From positions 1-64,000 of the forward strand of contig JBMHCR010000007.1 of the NCBI GenBank assembly GCA_049889815.1: a stretch of 64,000 bases of DNA. The letters are read 5' to 3'. The DNA comes from JBPOFY01 sp049889815 (GTDB lineage Bacteria; Verrucomicrobiota; Verrucomicrobiia; Opitutales; Coraliomargaritaceae). Made by a program: the position numbers and the translations under genes. Below the pieces are notes generated by a model. That model saw only the letters and a program-made list of their open reading frames with translations, was not told where the DNA came from and made no database searches. Shown piece after piece: positions 1 to 9,308 of the stretch (positions are counted from its first letter, which is position 1; each line of letters opens with the position of its first letter).

Positions 1-2
1 GC

Positions 3-2012
3 TTGGACAACAAGTTCCGCACGGCTAGCCGGGCTTTTCGAGATTGGTCAAATGATCCGGGCCGAAACATCAGAAGCCTGCTCCAAGGGCTCCCCGATGA
101 AGTTATCCGCTTAATGGACCGCTTGGTCGTCGCACGGACCCGGCGCCACATCAAAGGGCTGACTGAAGACATGGCATTCCCAGAGATGCTGCCGCCACAG
201 AATGAGTATCTTGACTCGCTTAACATCGATCGCTTTGAGCACTTTGAAGACATCCTAAAGGCACTTCCCGAATACTTCGCAGCTTACAAGCCCGCCGTAT
301 ATAGCGAAAAAAAAGACGAATCCGGCGACGTGCTTAAAGACGAATCTTTGCGCGACCAGTTCTTGGTTGTGATGCTCAACAAACTCCTCGTAAAGCGTCT
401 CGAATCTTCGTGGGTAGCCTTTTATCAAACACTGCAGGCCGTCGAATCTGTCCACGCTGACGTGCTTTCGGCCGTCGAACAATACGTCGACCAGAAAGTC
501 GACCGCAACTTAAAGGGCACGCTAAATATTTTAAGCGAGGAGGATGAGCCGCTGGACTGGGCAATCGGCAAACGTGAAATTAAATTGTCCGAGATCGATG
601 CCGCAGGACAAATTGAAACCTTCAAGGCTCATCTTGAGAGCGACTGCCTGCGCTTACGCGACCTCATTCAGATACTCGCCGCCTATTCCGTTTCGATTGA
701 AACAGAGAACGGTCACTACAGCGCCGATTCCAAACTCCAGCGACTGATACAGTTGGTCGAAGAGCAGACCAGCGAAACCCGACCTGCAGAACAGCGCCGC
801 ATCCTTGTATTCACCAGCTATCAGGACACGGCAGATTACCTTTTTGACGAGCTTGTCCGCCGGGGCTTCAGCAAGCTTAGCTGCATCAGCGGTGATGGTG
901 CGCGTTGCAGTGACCAGCCGGCGACACTTCATAAACATATTGAGCCTGTGCTGGAACGTTTCTGTCCCTACACAAAGCTCTACATGGAGCGTGATTGGCC
1001 AGACTTCGAGGCGAAGAACCCGTCATGGGAAAGCTTCTCAAATTGGAAGTCTTGGGTGCGTGAGCAAAACGAAACTGTTCATGGGCAACTGGAGAATCCC
1101 GTCGAAGTCATCATCGCGACGGACTGCTTGAGTGAGGGGCAAAACCTTCAGGACTGCGATACGGTCATCAATTATGATATTCACTGGAATCCCGTTCGTG
1201 TCATCCAGCGCCTTGGGCGTATCGACCGTATTGGCTCTCCGAATACAACAGTGCGCGGAGTCAACTTCTGGCCTTCGGCTAGCGTAGACGAATACCTTGG
1301 GCTCCAAAATCGAGTGGAAGACCGCGCCGTCGCCATTGCCACTGCCGGTTCAGAAGTGCCGGACATCACTGAGCGGGTTAAGGAGCGCCTCGATGACGAG
1401 AGTTTTCAAGAGCGCCAAGAAGAGAAAATGTTGGAGCACTTGGAGTCCTCCTGGGAGGACCTGGAGGACCAGAGCCGAACACTCAGTTTTTCGGACCTGT
1501 CGCTCGAAATTTTCAGGCAGGATTTGCTTAAAGAGCTCAATCAACAGCAAAAGGTTTACGATGCCATGCCGCTCGGCATCTACACTGGCTTCAAAAGCAT
1601 CAAAGAGGGGGCGCCGTCCGGCATCGTTGCCCTCCTTGGCTACCCCTCCCGAAAGAATGGCAGTAAAACTCCATACAAGCGCCACAATCTCGTTTACATC
1701 GACGAAACAGGAAAAGCTATTTACGACAAGCCCGGCGAGGTCCTGCAGTTTCTAAGCGATCACCATAGCGAGGAGCGTTACGTCGCTGAAGCTATCGATG
1801 CGAATGAAGACGGAGCGATCAGCGCACTTTCCTGCTCTATCAAGACATGGCTTCGCAGTTTTTCCGAAGGTGATGCACTCGACGATCTAATCGCAGGCAT
1901 TCAGGGCGGCGACATCGCCATTCAGTCCAATACTGCCGATGCCAACACGCTGGAGCAGCAATACGACCCCGAAAACTGCGACCTTATCCTTTGGTTCACC
2001 GTCACCGCATAA
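3..2012 (+). CDS. SNF2-type helicase, C-terminal part (5' end outside window)
   Basis: The reading frame is open to the left edge and no stop or clear start precedes it, so this is the C-terminal 669 residues of a longer protein. What remains holds the second RecA-like helicase lobe: a motif IV-like ILVFTSYQDT near residue 267, motif V as IIATDCLSEGQNLQD near 370, and motif VI as QRLGRIDRIGS near 402. These are typical of SNF2/DrmD-like and PLD-helicase defence proteins; the Walker A lobe must lie upstream. It ends 12 bases before the methyltransferase start, so the two are almost certainly co-transcribed as a restriction-like system in which the helicase translocates on DNA. Whether a nuclease (for example phospholipase-D type) sits at its N terminus cannot be seen here. 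Confidence 0.85.
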   Translation: MDNKFRTASRAFRDWSNDPGRNIRSLLQGLPDEVIRLMDRLVVARTRRHIKGLTEDMAFPEMLPPQNEYLDSLNIDRFEHFEDILKALPEYFAAYKPAVYSEKKDESGDVLKDESLRDQFLVVMLNKLLVKRLESSWVAFYQTLQAVESVHADVLSAVEQYVDQKVDRNLKGTLNILSEEDEPLDWAIGKREIKLSEIDAAGQIETFKAHLESDCLRLRDLIQILAAYSVSIETENGHYSADSKLQRLIQLVEEQTSETRPAEQRRILVFTSYQDTADYLFDELVRRGFSKLSCISGDGARCSDQPATLHKHIEPVLERFCPYTKLYMERDWPDFEAKNPSWESFSNWKSWVREQNETVHGQLENPVEVIIATDCLSEGQNLQDCDTVINYDIHWNPVRVIQRLGRIDRIGSPNTTVRGVNFWPSASVDEYLGLQNRVEDRAVAIATAGSEVPDITERVKERLDDESFQERQEEKMLEHLESSWEDLEDQSRTLSFSDLSLEIFRQDLLKELNQQQKVYDAMPLGIYTGFKSIKEGAPSGIVALLGYPSRKNGSKTPYKRHNLVYIDETGKAIYDKPGEVLQFLSDHHSEERYVAEAIDANEDGAISALSCSIKTWLRSFSEGDALDDLIAGIQGGDIAIQSNTADANTLEQQYDPENCDLILWFTVTA

Positions 2013-2024
2013 TTTATTCACACG

Positions 2025-5000
2025 ATGCAAATCGACACTGCTCTCAGTCACTTTACCGACCAACCCCTCCTGCAGGCGGCCCGCTCACTCTTTCGAGAGT
2101 CGCTCAACATTCCGTTGAGTCCGCTGGCCGATACGGCAATCACGCCCCAGCGCTTCTTTCGGGACAACCTGAAGGATGCTCACAGCATCATCGAGAGCAT
2201 CTACCTTGTCGGCAGGGTCGAAGACGACACTTTCGGTCACGAACTCCCGCCCGACGACTTTGAGACGGTTGAAGCTGCCATTGGGCCAGACTACGAGGGC
2301 CTATTCATCCTCGCTGTCGACCTCGGAGACAATCACGTCACCCGCACCGAACTCTCTGGCTTCACCCGAGACTTTAACCGCGCCTTTAAAGCTGCACCCG
2401 TCATCGTCGTTTACAAATACGACCACGACCAGACCTGCATCTCACTTGCTTCCTGCGAGCGTTCCGCTTACCGACAGCAATGGCGCGAGGGGGAAAAGCC
2501 CGGTAAGGTCTCCTTGCTCAAAGATATTCTCCCCGAGCAGCCACACGCAGCACATCTTCGCTTCCTTCTTCAGCTCACGGTCCCCGCCCGTGGTAATGAT
2601 CGACCGTCCAGTTTTCGCGAACTTCACAAATTCTGGCAGCGTGTTTTCGACAACCGTGTGCTCAACGAGGAGTTCTACAAGAAGGTCGCCGCCTGGTATC
2701 AATATGCCATCGGGCGTATCCGCCTTCCGGACTGTCCTGCCCATTTCGGGGACGACTCTGAGGCACACGTCAAAGACTTCACTGTCCGGCTCATTTGCCG
2801 TGTCATGTTCTGCTGGTTTCTCAAGGAGCGCGGACTCATCCCAAAGGAGCTGTTGGAGCTGCGTGATTTCCGTGGAAATGCCTACCCACTGGTTCAGGAT
2901 TCGACCGAGGCGGGTCTGGATCTCGAACTGTTTAAAGAGAGCAGTTCCTACTACCGAGCTATCCTGCAAAACCTCTTCTTCAATGCGCTGCATACTCCGA
3001 TAGCCGAGCGCAGCCGCCGCAGCACGGAGTGGTATCGCGAGGACGAGCTGCACGCCGACTTCGACTGGTCACTCTTTGAGCGGGTTCCCTTCATTAACGC
3101 CGCTCTCTTTGAACGCGACGAAGGTGACAACGTCAGCAACCGCTCGGAAGAAGGCGCCTTCTCTGTCCCGAACGAACTCTTCTATTCCGAAGAGATCATC
3201 GTTCAGCGGGGTGCAGGTGCTCGTAACCGAGTCATCACCCAAGGACTCAACCGCATCTTCGCCCAATACAAATTCACCATCGAGGAAAACACTTCCCTCG
3301 ACGAGGAGGTCGCACTCGACCCCGAGCTGCTCGGCATGGTCTTTGAGAACCTCCTCGCAGAAATCGACCCCAACGAGGATGGCTCGGCCAAGAGTGCCCG
3401 TAATGAATCCGGTGCCTACTACACACCGCGCCGCATCATCGACTATATGGTCAACGAGTCCCTGCGCATCCACCTGCGCAACGCCATGGGCTACCGCGAA
3501 GGCACGCTACCCGAGGGCTACGAGGACAAATTGGAGAACCTGCTCTACTTTGACGAACTCGACGGCGAGGATACGGGTTTCCGCAAGGCCATCGTCGAGG
3601 CATTGGATATCGTCAAGATTCTCGACCCCGCCTGCGGCTCGGGTGCCTTCCCCGTCGGCATGCTAAACCGCATGGTCAACCTGCTCAAACAGGTCGACCC
3701 CGAGAACCACCTGTGGATCGAGCTTCAAGTGCAGCGCTTGCCCGATGAGTTGCAGGAGCAAACACGTCAGGACCTGCTGAGCCACGATAACAACTACCCG
3801 CGCAAACTCGGCCTAATACGCAACGCCATCTACGGCATCGATATTCAGCCTATGGCGGTGATGATCACCAAGCTGCGTTTCTTCATCTCCTTGCTGATCG
3901 ACCAGAAGATCGACCTCGAAGATCCCGCCAGCAACTACGGCATGGAGCAGCTCCCCAATATGGAGACCAAGGTGATCTGCGCGAACAGTCTGCAGAACTT
4001 CGAGCCGGATCTGATTCAGGATGCAGCTATTGCCGACCTGACACGGGCTCGTAAGCGCTACTACCAGCGCGACCTGAGCCCTGCCGAGCAAGCAGCGGAG
4101 CTCGATACAATCATTACGAAACTCGACGAGGCCTTCCCTGATTTCTATAAAGCAGCCTTCGGACATCCGGGACTACGAGATGAAGTCAGTCGAGGTCGCG
4201 CCAACAGAAAGTGCTTGGACAATTGGTTTCACTTCGGCTCCATGGCCGCGCCCTTCTTTAACCTGCGCTTTTTCTTTCCGGAGGTCGCGCAGCACGGTGG
4301 TTTTGACATTGTCATCGGCAACCCTCCCTACGGTGGCACCAAAATCTCCAACGAGCTGAAAGATCAACTCGGTCTCGGCTCGAGAGACCCTTACGGAGCC
4401 TTCATCTCCCGCTTTGTTGCGAATCATCCGCCGCTAAAGAAACATGGCGTGTTGTCCTACATCGTCTCGGACACCTTCATGACGATTAAGACGCACAAGC
4501 CGCTGCGCGAACAGTTGCTGCAGAGCTTTGTGCACCGCATGATTCGCGTCCACCCCGACACCTTCAAGGCAACCGTCAATACCGCCATCATCGTCATCGA
4601 GAGGGAGGAACCGCCCAGCGAAACGGGCGTGCAAACGCAAGTTTCAGATGACCACAGCTGCCTGATGGGCGACCTGACGCAGGTCAGCATCCATGACCAT
4701 TATACGCGATTCCTGCAGTTACTCTACCGCACCACTGCTGCAAGTGAGGTCGGTGAAGAAGCAAACGGGGACGTCCATCTCATGAGTGGCGACGACTGGC
4801 GCAGCGAAAGCTCTCCTGAATATGCACTCTACCGCTATCCGCAGAATCTGATTCTGAGTAATTCAAACATTCCGTTCTTCGTTGCTTCGCCGAAGTTGTT
4901 TGGGCTGATGAACGATACAACAGCACCAGTCGAGTATCGTGAAATTAGTGGCAATCATGTGCCGGTGCGCACGGTTGAAATGAATGGATCAGCGACGAAC

Positions 5001-5933
5001 ATCATATCACTAGACCATTTGGCGGAAGCGAAAGTAGGCTTACAAACGGGAGATAACGATGCCTACTTGTTTCAAGATCCAGAAGCACGAGGCAATTATC
5101 GATCGATTCACGACTACGCAGATTATCTGCTTACTGATAGCGATCTAAATGAAATCCGTTCTGACGAAGTGCTCAGGCTTTCGATTGCGGAAAATGGCAT
5201 TTCCAAAAATGACGTAAACTCGGAGCGCTACTTCAACGGTCGTTATATCGTTCCTTATGACAAAGGTGGTGAATCTGATGCTGACGGTGGTTGGATGCCA
5301 AACTACTGGGTGCCGACAAAGTATTTTATAGACTGGAGTGAGTGGGCAATATTCAGAATGAAAACCCTAACGCTTAGAGAGAAAAATAGACTCCAAGGCA
5401 AAAGCGGAGGCAACGATCGTTTAACCTCTAGATTTCAGAATACTGATACATACTTTAAGGAAGGTATAACTTTTTCATATGTTGGAGTCTATGCCCCAAA
5501 TTTCAGGGTATCATCTGGTGGTGTGTATGATGTTACGGGGTCGTCCTGTTTTGATTGTGCGCTTCAACTCGAGTTACTTCTGCCTGCGTTGAGCAATCTA
5601 TTGGTGAGGTTTGTAGCGAAAGCTTTCATAGACCCCACCGTAATTTTCCAAATAGAAGAGTTTAAAGATCTTCCCGTAGTTTGCTTCAATACGGATGCCC
5701 GAAAGGTAGCCTCAGAGTTGACTTCCAGTATATTTAGAAAACAGCGAATTGACCCCCGCTACGACTACGCCAGCAACGAACAACTGGAAATCGACCGCTT
5801 GGTTTACGAAGCCTACGGCCTGAACGAAGACGATATCCGCGAAGTGGAAAACTGGTATGCCCGCCGCTACCCGGCCCTCGCCGCCGCCCAACGCGCCAAC
5901 CTCGAACGCAAACTAGCCGCCGAGGCTGGGTGA
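2025..5933 (+). CDS. Eco57I-type N6-adenine DNA methyltransferase (restriction-modification or defence)
   Basis: This is a 1302-residue class I SAM-dependent DNA methyltransferase. The SAM-binding motif I, DPACGSGAFPVG, lies near residue 537, and the catalytic motif IV, GNPPYGG, lies near 766, as in gamma-type N6-adenine methylases of the Eco57I/PglX/DrmMI kind. YYTPRRIIDYMV near 465 is the usual pre-motif of the helical domain. The N-terminal 250 residues show no nuclease motif that I can recognise. The C-terminal third (about residues 940-1240) should be the target recognition domain; its DNA (about 4840-5745) is visibly more AT-rich than the rest of the gene. It follows the helicase gene by 12 bases and precedes an ATPase gene by 22. 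It could be the methylase of a multi-gene defence system or a stand-alone type IIG-like enzyme. Confidence 0.9.
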   Translation: MQIDTALSHFTDQPLLQAARSLFRESLNIPLSPLADTAITPQRFFRDNLKDAHSIIESIYLVGRVEDDTFGHELPPDDFETVEAAIGPDYEGLFILAVDLGDNHVTRTELSGFTRDFNRAFKAAPVIVVYKYDHDQTCISLASCERSAYRQQWREGEKPGKVSLLKDILPEQPHAAHLRFLLQLTVPARGNDRPSSFRELHKFWQRVFDNRVLNEEFYKKVAAWYQYAIGRIRLPDCPAHFGDDSEAHVKDFTVRLICRVMFCWFLKERGLIPKELLELRDFRGNAYPLVQDSTEAGLDLELFKESSSYYRAILQNLFFNALHTPIAERSRRSTEWYREDELHADFDWSLFERVPFINAALFERDEGDNVSNRSEEGAFSVPNELFYSEEIIVQRGAGARNRVITQGLNRIFAQYKFTIEENTSLDEEVALDPELLGMVFENLLAEIDPNEDGSAKSARNESGAYYTPRRIIDYMVNESLRIHLRNAMGYREGTLPEGYEDKLENLLYFDELDGEDTGFRKAIVEALDIVKILDPACGSGAFPVGMLNRMVNLLKQVDPENHLWIELQVQRLPDELQEQTRQDLLSHDNNYPRKLGLIRNAIYGIDIQPMAVMITKLRFFISLLIDQKIDLEDPASNYGMEQLPNMETKVICANSLQNFEPDLIQDAAIADLTRARKRYYQRDLSPAEQAAELDTIITKLDEAFPDFYKAAFGHPGLRDEVSRGRANRKCLDNWFHFGSMAAPFFNLRFFFPEVAQHGGFDIVIGNPPYGGTKISNELKDQLGLGSRDPYGAFISRFVANHPPLKKHGVLSYIVSDTFMTIKTHKPLREQLLQSFVHRMIRVHPDTFKATVNTAIIVIEREEPPSETGVQTQVSDDHSCLMGDLTQVSIHDHYTRFLQLLYRTTAASEVGEEANGDVHLMSGDDWRSESSPEYALYRYPQNLILSNSNIPFFVASPKLFGLMNDTTAPVEYREISGNHVPVRTVEMNGSATNIISLDHLAEAKVGLQTGDNDAYLFQDPEARGNYRSIHDYADYLLTDSDLNEIRSDEVLRLSIAENGISKNDVNSERYFNGRYIVPYDKGGESDADGGWMPNYWVPTKYFIDWSEWAIFRMKTLTLREKNRLQGKSGGNDRLTSRFQNTDTYFKEGITFSYVGVYAPNFRVSSGGVYDVTGSSCFDCALQLELLLPALSNLLVRFVAKAFIDPTVIFQIEEFKDLPVVCFNTDARKVASELTSSIFRKQRIDPRYDYASNEQLEIDRLVYEAYGLNEDDIREVENWYARRYPALAAAQRANLERKLAAEAG

Positions 5934-5955
5934 AGGCTTCGGAAGCAAGCGACCG

Positions 5956-7794
5956 ATGAAGATTCAAAACATACGGATTCAAAACGTCCGGGGACTTGCG
6001 GACTATACGATCGAGGGCGTGATTTGTAAGAATCGGCCGCATATTCTGGTTGCTCAAAACGGCTTTGGAAAAACGTCTATCGCCACCGCGTTTAAAAGCG
6101 CAGCGGAGCAAACGATGATCAAGCTGAAGTCGGACGAGGATCGCTATAACCATTTACCTTCAAACAAAGCCAAAATCTCACTGGAATACGGCGATAAGAA
6201 TGGGTGGAGAACCTTAAGCGTAAGCGAAGCAGCCCATTCCAATGATATCCGGAAGGAATTCGATCTCATCGTCATTTCTGATCTGACCGATATCAAGGCT
6301 TCCAGCCAAAATTTCGGCAACGTCCAAACCAAGGCGAAGGGGAAAGCGGTTATTCCTCCCATCGACGCCGCAACAGCCCTAAAAAAGCCAAGCAATCCTT
6401 ACAGTATCCGGAGCCTGAAGGCAGAGTTTGAATCAGATGACCGACGACTAAGTAATCTAGACAAGACGCTCTTTTCGCGTCCGCAATTCAAGGAACGGGC
6501 AGAGGAACTCTGGAAACCCATAAGCCGATTAAAGCGCGCTCGGGCTTGGGCGAAGTTCGACTGCATTCGCAGTGAAATTCAGAGCTTCTCCGGCGGTGAT
6601 TCCAGCCTCAGAGCGACGATCAACCAGAGCGTTTCTGACCTGGCGGCAGAAGACAACGATTTTGCAACAGCGCTTAAGCTGGTGAACGAGACGACTCACC
6701 ATGACAATTTCGACGCCTACCTATCGCTCTGGCAGTTGGTCGTCTTAGCACGCAGCAAGGAATCTGAGTTAAAGAAGTATCTCGAATGGCTGCATTACGA
6801 TGCCTTCAAACGCGCCCTTAAAGAAGGGACTGAGCATCTCTCGAAGGCCTGGAAGAAACCGTCGGTCAATGAATCAAAAGGTAGGCTGGTGATCCAAGTG
6901 CCTGAGCCGAAACACATTTCCAATGGCCAGCGCGATGTCTTAACGCTTTTCGCACTCTTCCAGAAAGCAAAATACAGCATCAAGAAGCAGCGGGCGATCC
7001 TCATCATCGATGAAGTCTTCGACTATCTCGATGATGCCAACCTCACGGTGGCTCAATACTACGTAACTCAGCTCATTCAGAAGTATAAGGACGCAGGAAA
7101 GGAGCTTTATCCTATAATTCTGACCCACCTTAATCCTGCCTTTTTCAAGAACTACGCATTCTCCGACCAAAAAGTGATCTACCTCGGCCCCAAGACAGCC
7201 GAGGCTCCTGTTGTTGCCATGCAAAAGCTCATTGCATCCAGAGAGCTGAAAGCACCTGCAAAACAAACGGCTAACCAGTCTGACGACCTACAGAAGAAAA
7301 TCTCAAAATACCTCGTGCATTATCACGCTACAGAGATTGATTTCTCTGCGGATTTAGCAGGCATCAAAGGATGCCGCAGCACCTGGGGTAAGCCTGGAAA
7401 GTTTCAGGAATTTCTCGAAGAAGAATTTTTGAAATACAAAGAAGGGAGCAAAAGCGATCCGCTGGCGATTTGTGCCATCACCCGCCGGTCGATAGAAAAA
7501 CAAGCCTACGATCAAATCGCTCACCTTCCAGATGCTTCTGTGTTTTTCGAGACTCATGGGACAGCTCCCAAGCTGGATTGGACGCGAAAACGGGGTGCCA
7601 AAATCCCCGAATTCCACTATCTTCTGCGCATCATATTTGACGACGGGCTGCACTGGAATGAGCACAAAAGTCTCGCTCCGATCATAGCAAAGCTCCACAA
7701 TCCCGTGATTCGCGACCTTGTTATCCGCGCAGTGGAGCCGAGTCCGTTGAGTGCAGCTGGAAAGCAAGAAAAGCCGTTGAAGGAATCCGTCTGA
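5956..7794 (+). CDS. ABC/RecF-like AAA ATPase of the defence operon
   Basis: The protein has 612 residues. Its N terminus has the SMC/RecF/OLD-like layout: an N-terminal beta hairpin, then Walker A as AQNGFGKTS at residues 33-41. An ABC-signature-like ISNGQRD sits near 322 and Walker B, ILIIDEVFDYLDD, near 348, so the ATPase halves are separated by about 280 mostly helical residues. Residues from about 450 to the end form an extra domain that I do not recognise; it has no TOPRIM or HNH motif that I can see. It starts 22 bases after the methyltransferase and probably works with it. Such ATPases occur in many defence systems as sensors or DNA-end binders, but the specific role here is unknown. 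Confidence 0.8.
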   Translation: MKIQNIRIQNVRGLADYTIEGVICKNRPHILVAQNGFGKTSIATAFKSAAEQTMIKLKSDEDRYNHLPSNKAKISLEYGDKNGWRTLSVSEAAHSNDIRKEFDLIVISDLTDIKASSQNFGNVQTKAKGKAVIPPIDAATALKKPSNPYSIRSLKAEFESDDRRLSNLDKTLFSRPQFKERAEELWKPISRLKRARAWAKFDCIRSEIQSFSGGDSSLRATINQSVSDLAAEDNDFATALKLVNETTHHDNFDAYLSLWQLVVLARSKESELKKYLEWLHYDAFKRALKEGTEHLSKAWKKPSVNESKGRLVIQVPEPKHISNGQRDVLTLFALFQKAKYSIKKQRAILIIDEVFDYLDDANLTVAQYYVTQLIQKYKDAGKELYPIILTHLNPAFFKNYAFSDQKVIYLGPKTAEAPVVAMQKLIASRELKAPAKQTANQSDDLQKKISKYLVHYHATEIDFSADLAGIKGCRSTWGKPGKFQEFLEEEFLKYKEGSKSDPLAICAITRRSIEKQAYDQIAHLPDASVFFETHGTAPKLDWTRKRGAKIPEFHYLLRIIFDDGLHWNEHKSLAPIIAKLHNPVIRDLVIRAVEPSPLSAAGKQEKPLKESV

Positions 7795-7897
7795 TGACAA
7801 CAAATAGTGGAGATAGAGTCCGTTACTCCCATCTGGAAGCAATATCCAGATTGCGCTTGAAGTTCGGGACTTATTCACACAACCTTATCGACAGTAG

Positions 7898-7957
7898 ACC
7901 CGCCGGGCTTCTCCTTTTCCTCGGAAAAGTGCAGCTTACTTCGGCGGGTGTTTTTTT
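7898..7957 (+). terminator. Structured intrinsic terminator, possible small RNA, ahead of the Abi_2 gene
   Basis: A perfect 8-bp outer stem (7898-7905 with 7942-7949) encloses a 6-bp hairpin with a CTCG tetraloop (7914-7919 with 7924-7929). It is followed by seven T residues at 7951-7957. This is a strong intrinsic terminator with unusual internal structure. It lies 104 bases after the ATPase stop and ends 26 bases before the Abi_2 start, so it should separate the two transcripts or throttle read-through into Abi_2. Such a layout recalls type III toxin-antitoxin loci, where a structured RNA and a terminator precede the toxin gene. Confidence 0.7.
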
Positions 7958-7983
7958 GCCTAGATGCCAGAAGGGAGTCACGG

Positions 7984-8898
7984 TTGGAGTATGACAAGCC
8001 AGCACTGACCTTCGACCAGCAAGCCGACCGCCTGCTGGAACGGGGATTGATTGCCGAGCGGGATGCCCTGCTTCAACGGTTGATGGCAACCAACTATTTT
8101 CGACTCTCATCCTATGCTTGGCCTTTTCTCGAAGATGACCGCTACAGGGAAGACACGACACTGGAGCAGGTCTGGCGGCTCTACACCTTCGACCACCGTC
8201 TGCGCACGCTCTTCATCGACGCCATCGAGAGCATCGAGGTGCAAATGCGCACCCAGCTTGCCTATCACTTCGCGCACGCGCATGGCCAGTTTGCCTACAT
8301 GGAGCCGGGCAATTTCCCGAATTTCGACGAAGACACGGATGACTTCAAAAAGAAGTGGAAAGGTAAACTGAAACAGATCGTGAATCGAAGCCTCGATCCG
8401 AAGGGATCCGAAACCTTCGCGGTCAATTATTTCCGCGATTACGGAGACAGGCATGACTTGCTACCGATATGGATGATCGCCGAGCTGATGGACTTAGGCG
8501 CGACGCTGTCTTTCTTTCGCGGTGTCAGCATCGACATTCGCAAAGAAGTCGCCTCGACGATTGGACAGCCAGAGGAGCTAGTCCTATCCTGGCTGACCGG
8601 CCTCAACGTGGTTCGTAACCGCTGCGCGCACCACGCGAGGCTATGGAACTGGTATTCGACGGGAGTGAAGCGCCCAAATAAGCGCAAGTTCCCTGAATGG
8701 CGGCACCACGCACTGCCGATAAACCAGATGGGTTTTATGCTGACCGTTTGTCGCTACTGGCTCAATAAGATCGCACCGGATAACACATGGACGAAACGAA
8801 CATTTGAACTATTTGATACTTACCCTGAAATACCTCTCCGAAAGATAGGGCTGCCTGAAGACTGGAGAGAACATCCACTCTGGAAAACGACCACATGA
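7984..8898 (+). CDS. Abi_2 family (AbiD/AbiF-like) abortive-infection protein, HEPN type
   Basis: The protein has 304 residues. It opens with YDKPALTFDQQADRLLERGL and then TNYFRLSSY, the signature start of the Abi_2 family (AbiD/AbiF). Near the C terminus it has R211-N-R-C-A-H216, an RxxxxH motif as in HEPN ribonucleases. I chose the TTG at 7984 because AAGGGAG at 7971-7977 is a good ribosome binding site six bases upstream and because homologues begin at this point; no ATG fits. Abi_2 proteins stop phage infection by cell shutdown, presumably through RNA cleavage. The gene overlaps the next one by ATGA, so the Abi_2, EVE and winged-helix genes look translationally coupled. The terminator-like RNA just upstream is a candidate regulator or antitoxin. 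Confidence 0.88.
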   Translation: MEYDKPALTFDQQADRLLERGLIAERDALLQRLMATNYFRLSSYAWPFLEDDRYREDTTLEQVWRLYTFDHRLRTLFIDAIESIEVQMRTQLAYHFAHAHGQFAYMEPGNFPNFDEDTDDFKKKWKGKLKQIVNRSLDPKGSETFAVNYFRDYGDRHDLLPIWMIAELMDLGATLSFFRGVSIDIRKEVASTIGQPEELVLSWLTGLNVVRNRCAHHARLWNWYSTGVKRPNKRKFPEWRHHALPINQMGFMLTVCRYWLNKIAPDNTWTKRTFELFDTYPEIPLRKIGLPEDWREHPLWKTTT

Positions 8899-9308
8899 CC
8901 GATTCACAAAACTACTGGCTGATCCGCAGCCCCTATCAGCACAAGACTTGGGATGACGTTCTGATGCGCAATCTCTTTCGCCTTCAAGGCGTCCGCAATC
9001 CCGAGGCCTCCAAAAATATAGGCCTTATGCGCGTCGGCGATCAGGCACTCTTCTACAACAACATCGGCGAGAAAGCCATCTATGGCGTGCTCGAAGTCAG
9101 CAAAGCCCCTTACGCAGACCCGACAGCCAACGAAGCCAAGTGGATGGCGGTGGATGCAATCCCGGTTCAGACCTTCGATCCATCGATCAGTCTGGAAACG
9201 CTAAAATCAATCAGCGAACTCGCAGAATGCCCGCTACTCACACGGCCCCGTCTCTCCGTGGCACCAATGACTCCACAACAATTTCAAGCCATCCTAGCCC
9301 ATGCCTAA
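8895..9308 (+). CDS. EVE domain protein
   Basis: The protein has 137 residues and is essentially one EVE (PUA-like) domain. It starts with the conserved tryptophan (YWLIRSPYQ) and carries GVRNPEASKNIGLMRVGDQALFY around residues 33-55, the family hallmark, followed by a GVLEV strand. EVE domains bind modified bases in DNA or RNA and are enriched in modification-dependent restriction systems. Its ATG overlaps the Abi_2 stop and its stop overlaps the next start by 8 bases, so the three genes form one translational unit. The likely role is recognition of modified phage or host nucleic acid. The role is inferred from the family; the domain call is secure. Confidence 0.88.
   Translation: MTDSQNYWLIRSPYQHKTWDDVLMRNLFRLQGVRNPEASKNIGLMRVGDQALFYNNIGEKAIYGVLEVSKAPYADPTANEAKWMAVDAIPVQTFDPSISLETLKSISELAECPLLTRPRLSVAPMTPQQFQAILAHA

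Noticed and set aside
3..5933. A complete class 1 DISARM system
   Set aside because: The helicase and methyltransferase fit DrmD and DrmMI, but no DUF1998 (DrmB), DrmA helicase or PLD (DrmC) gene is seen, and the following gene is an unrelated ATPase.
7794..7994. Open frame of 66 codons between the ATPase and Abi_2 genes
   Set aside because: It runs through the terminator hairpin and has no family resemblance.
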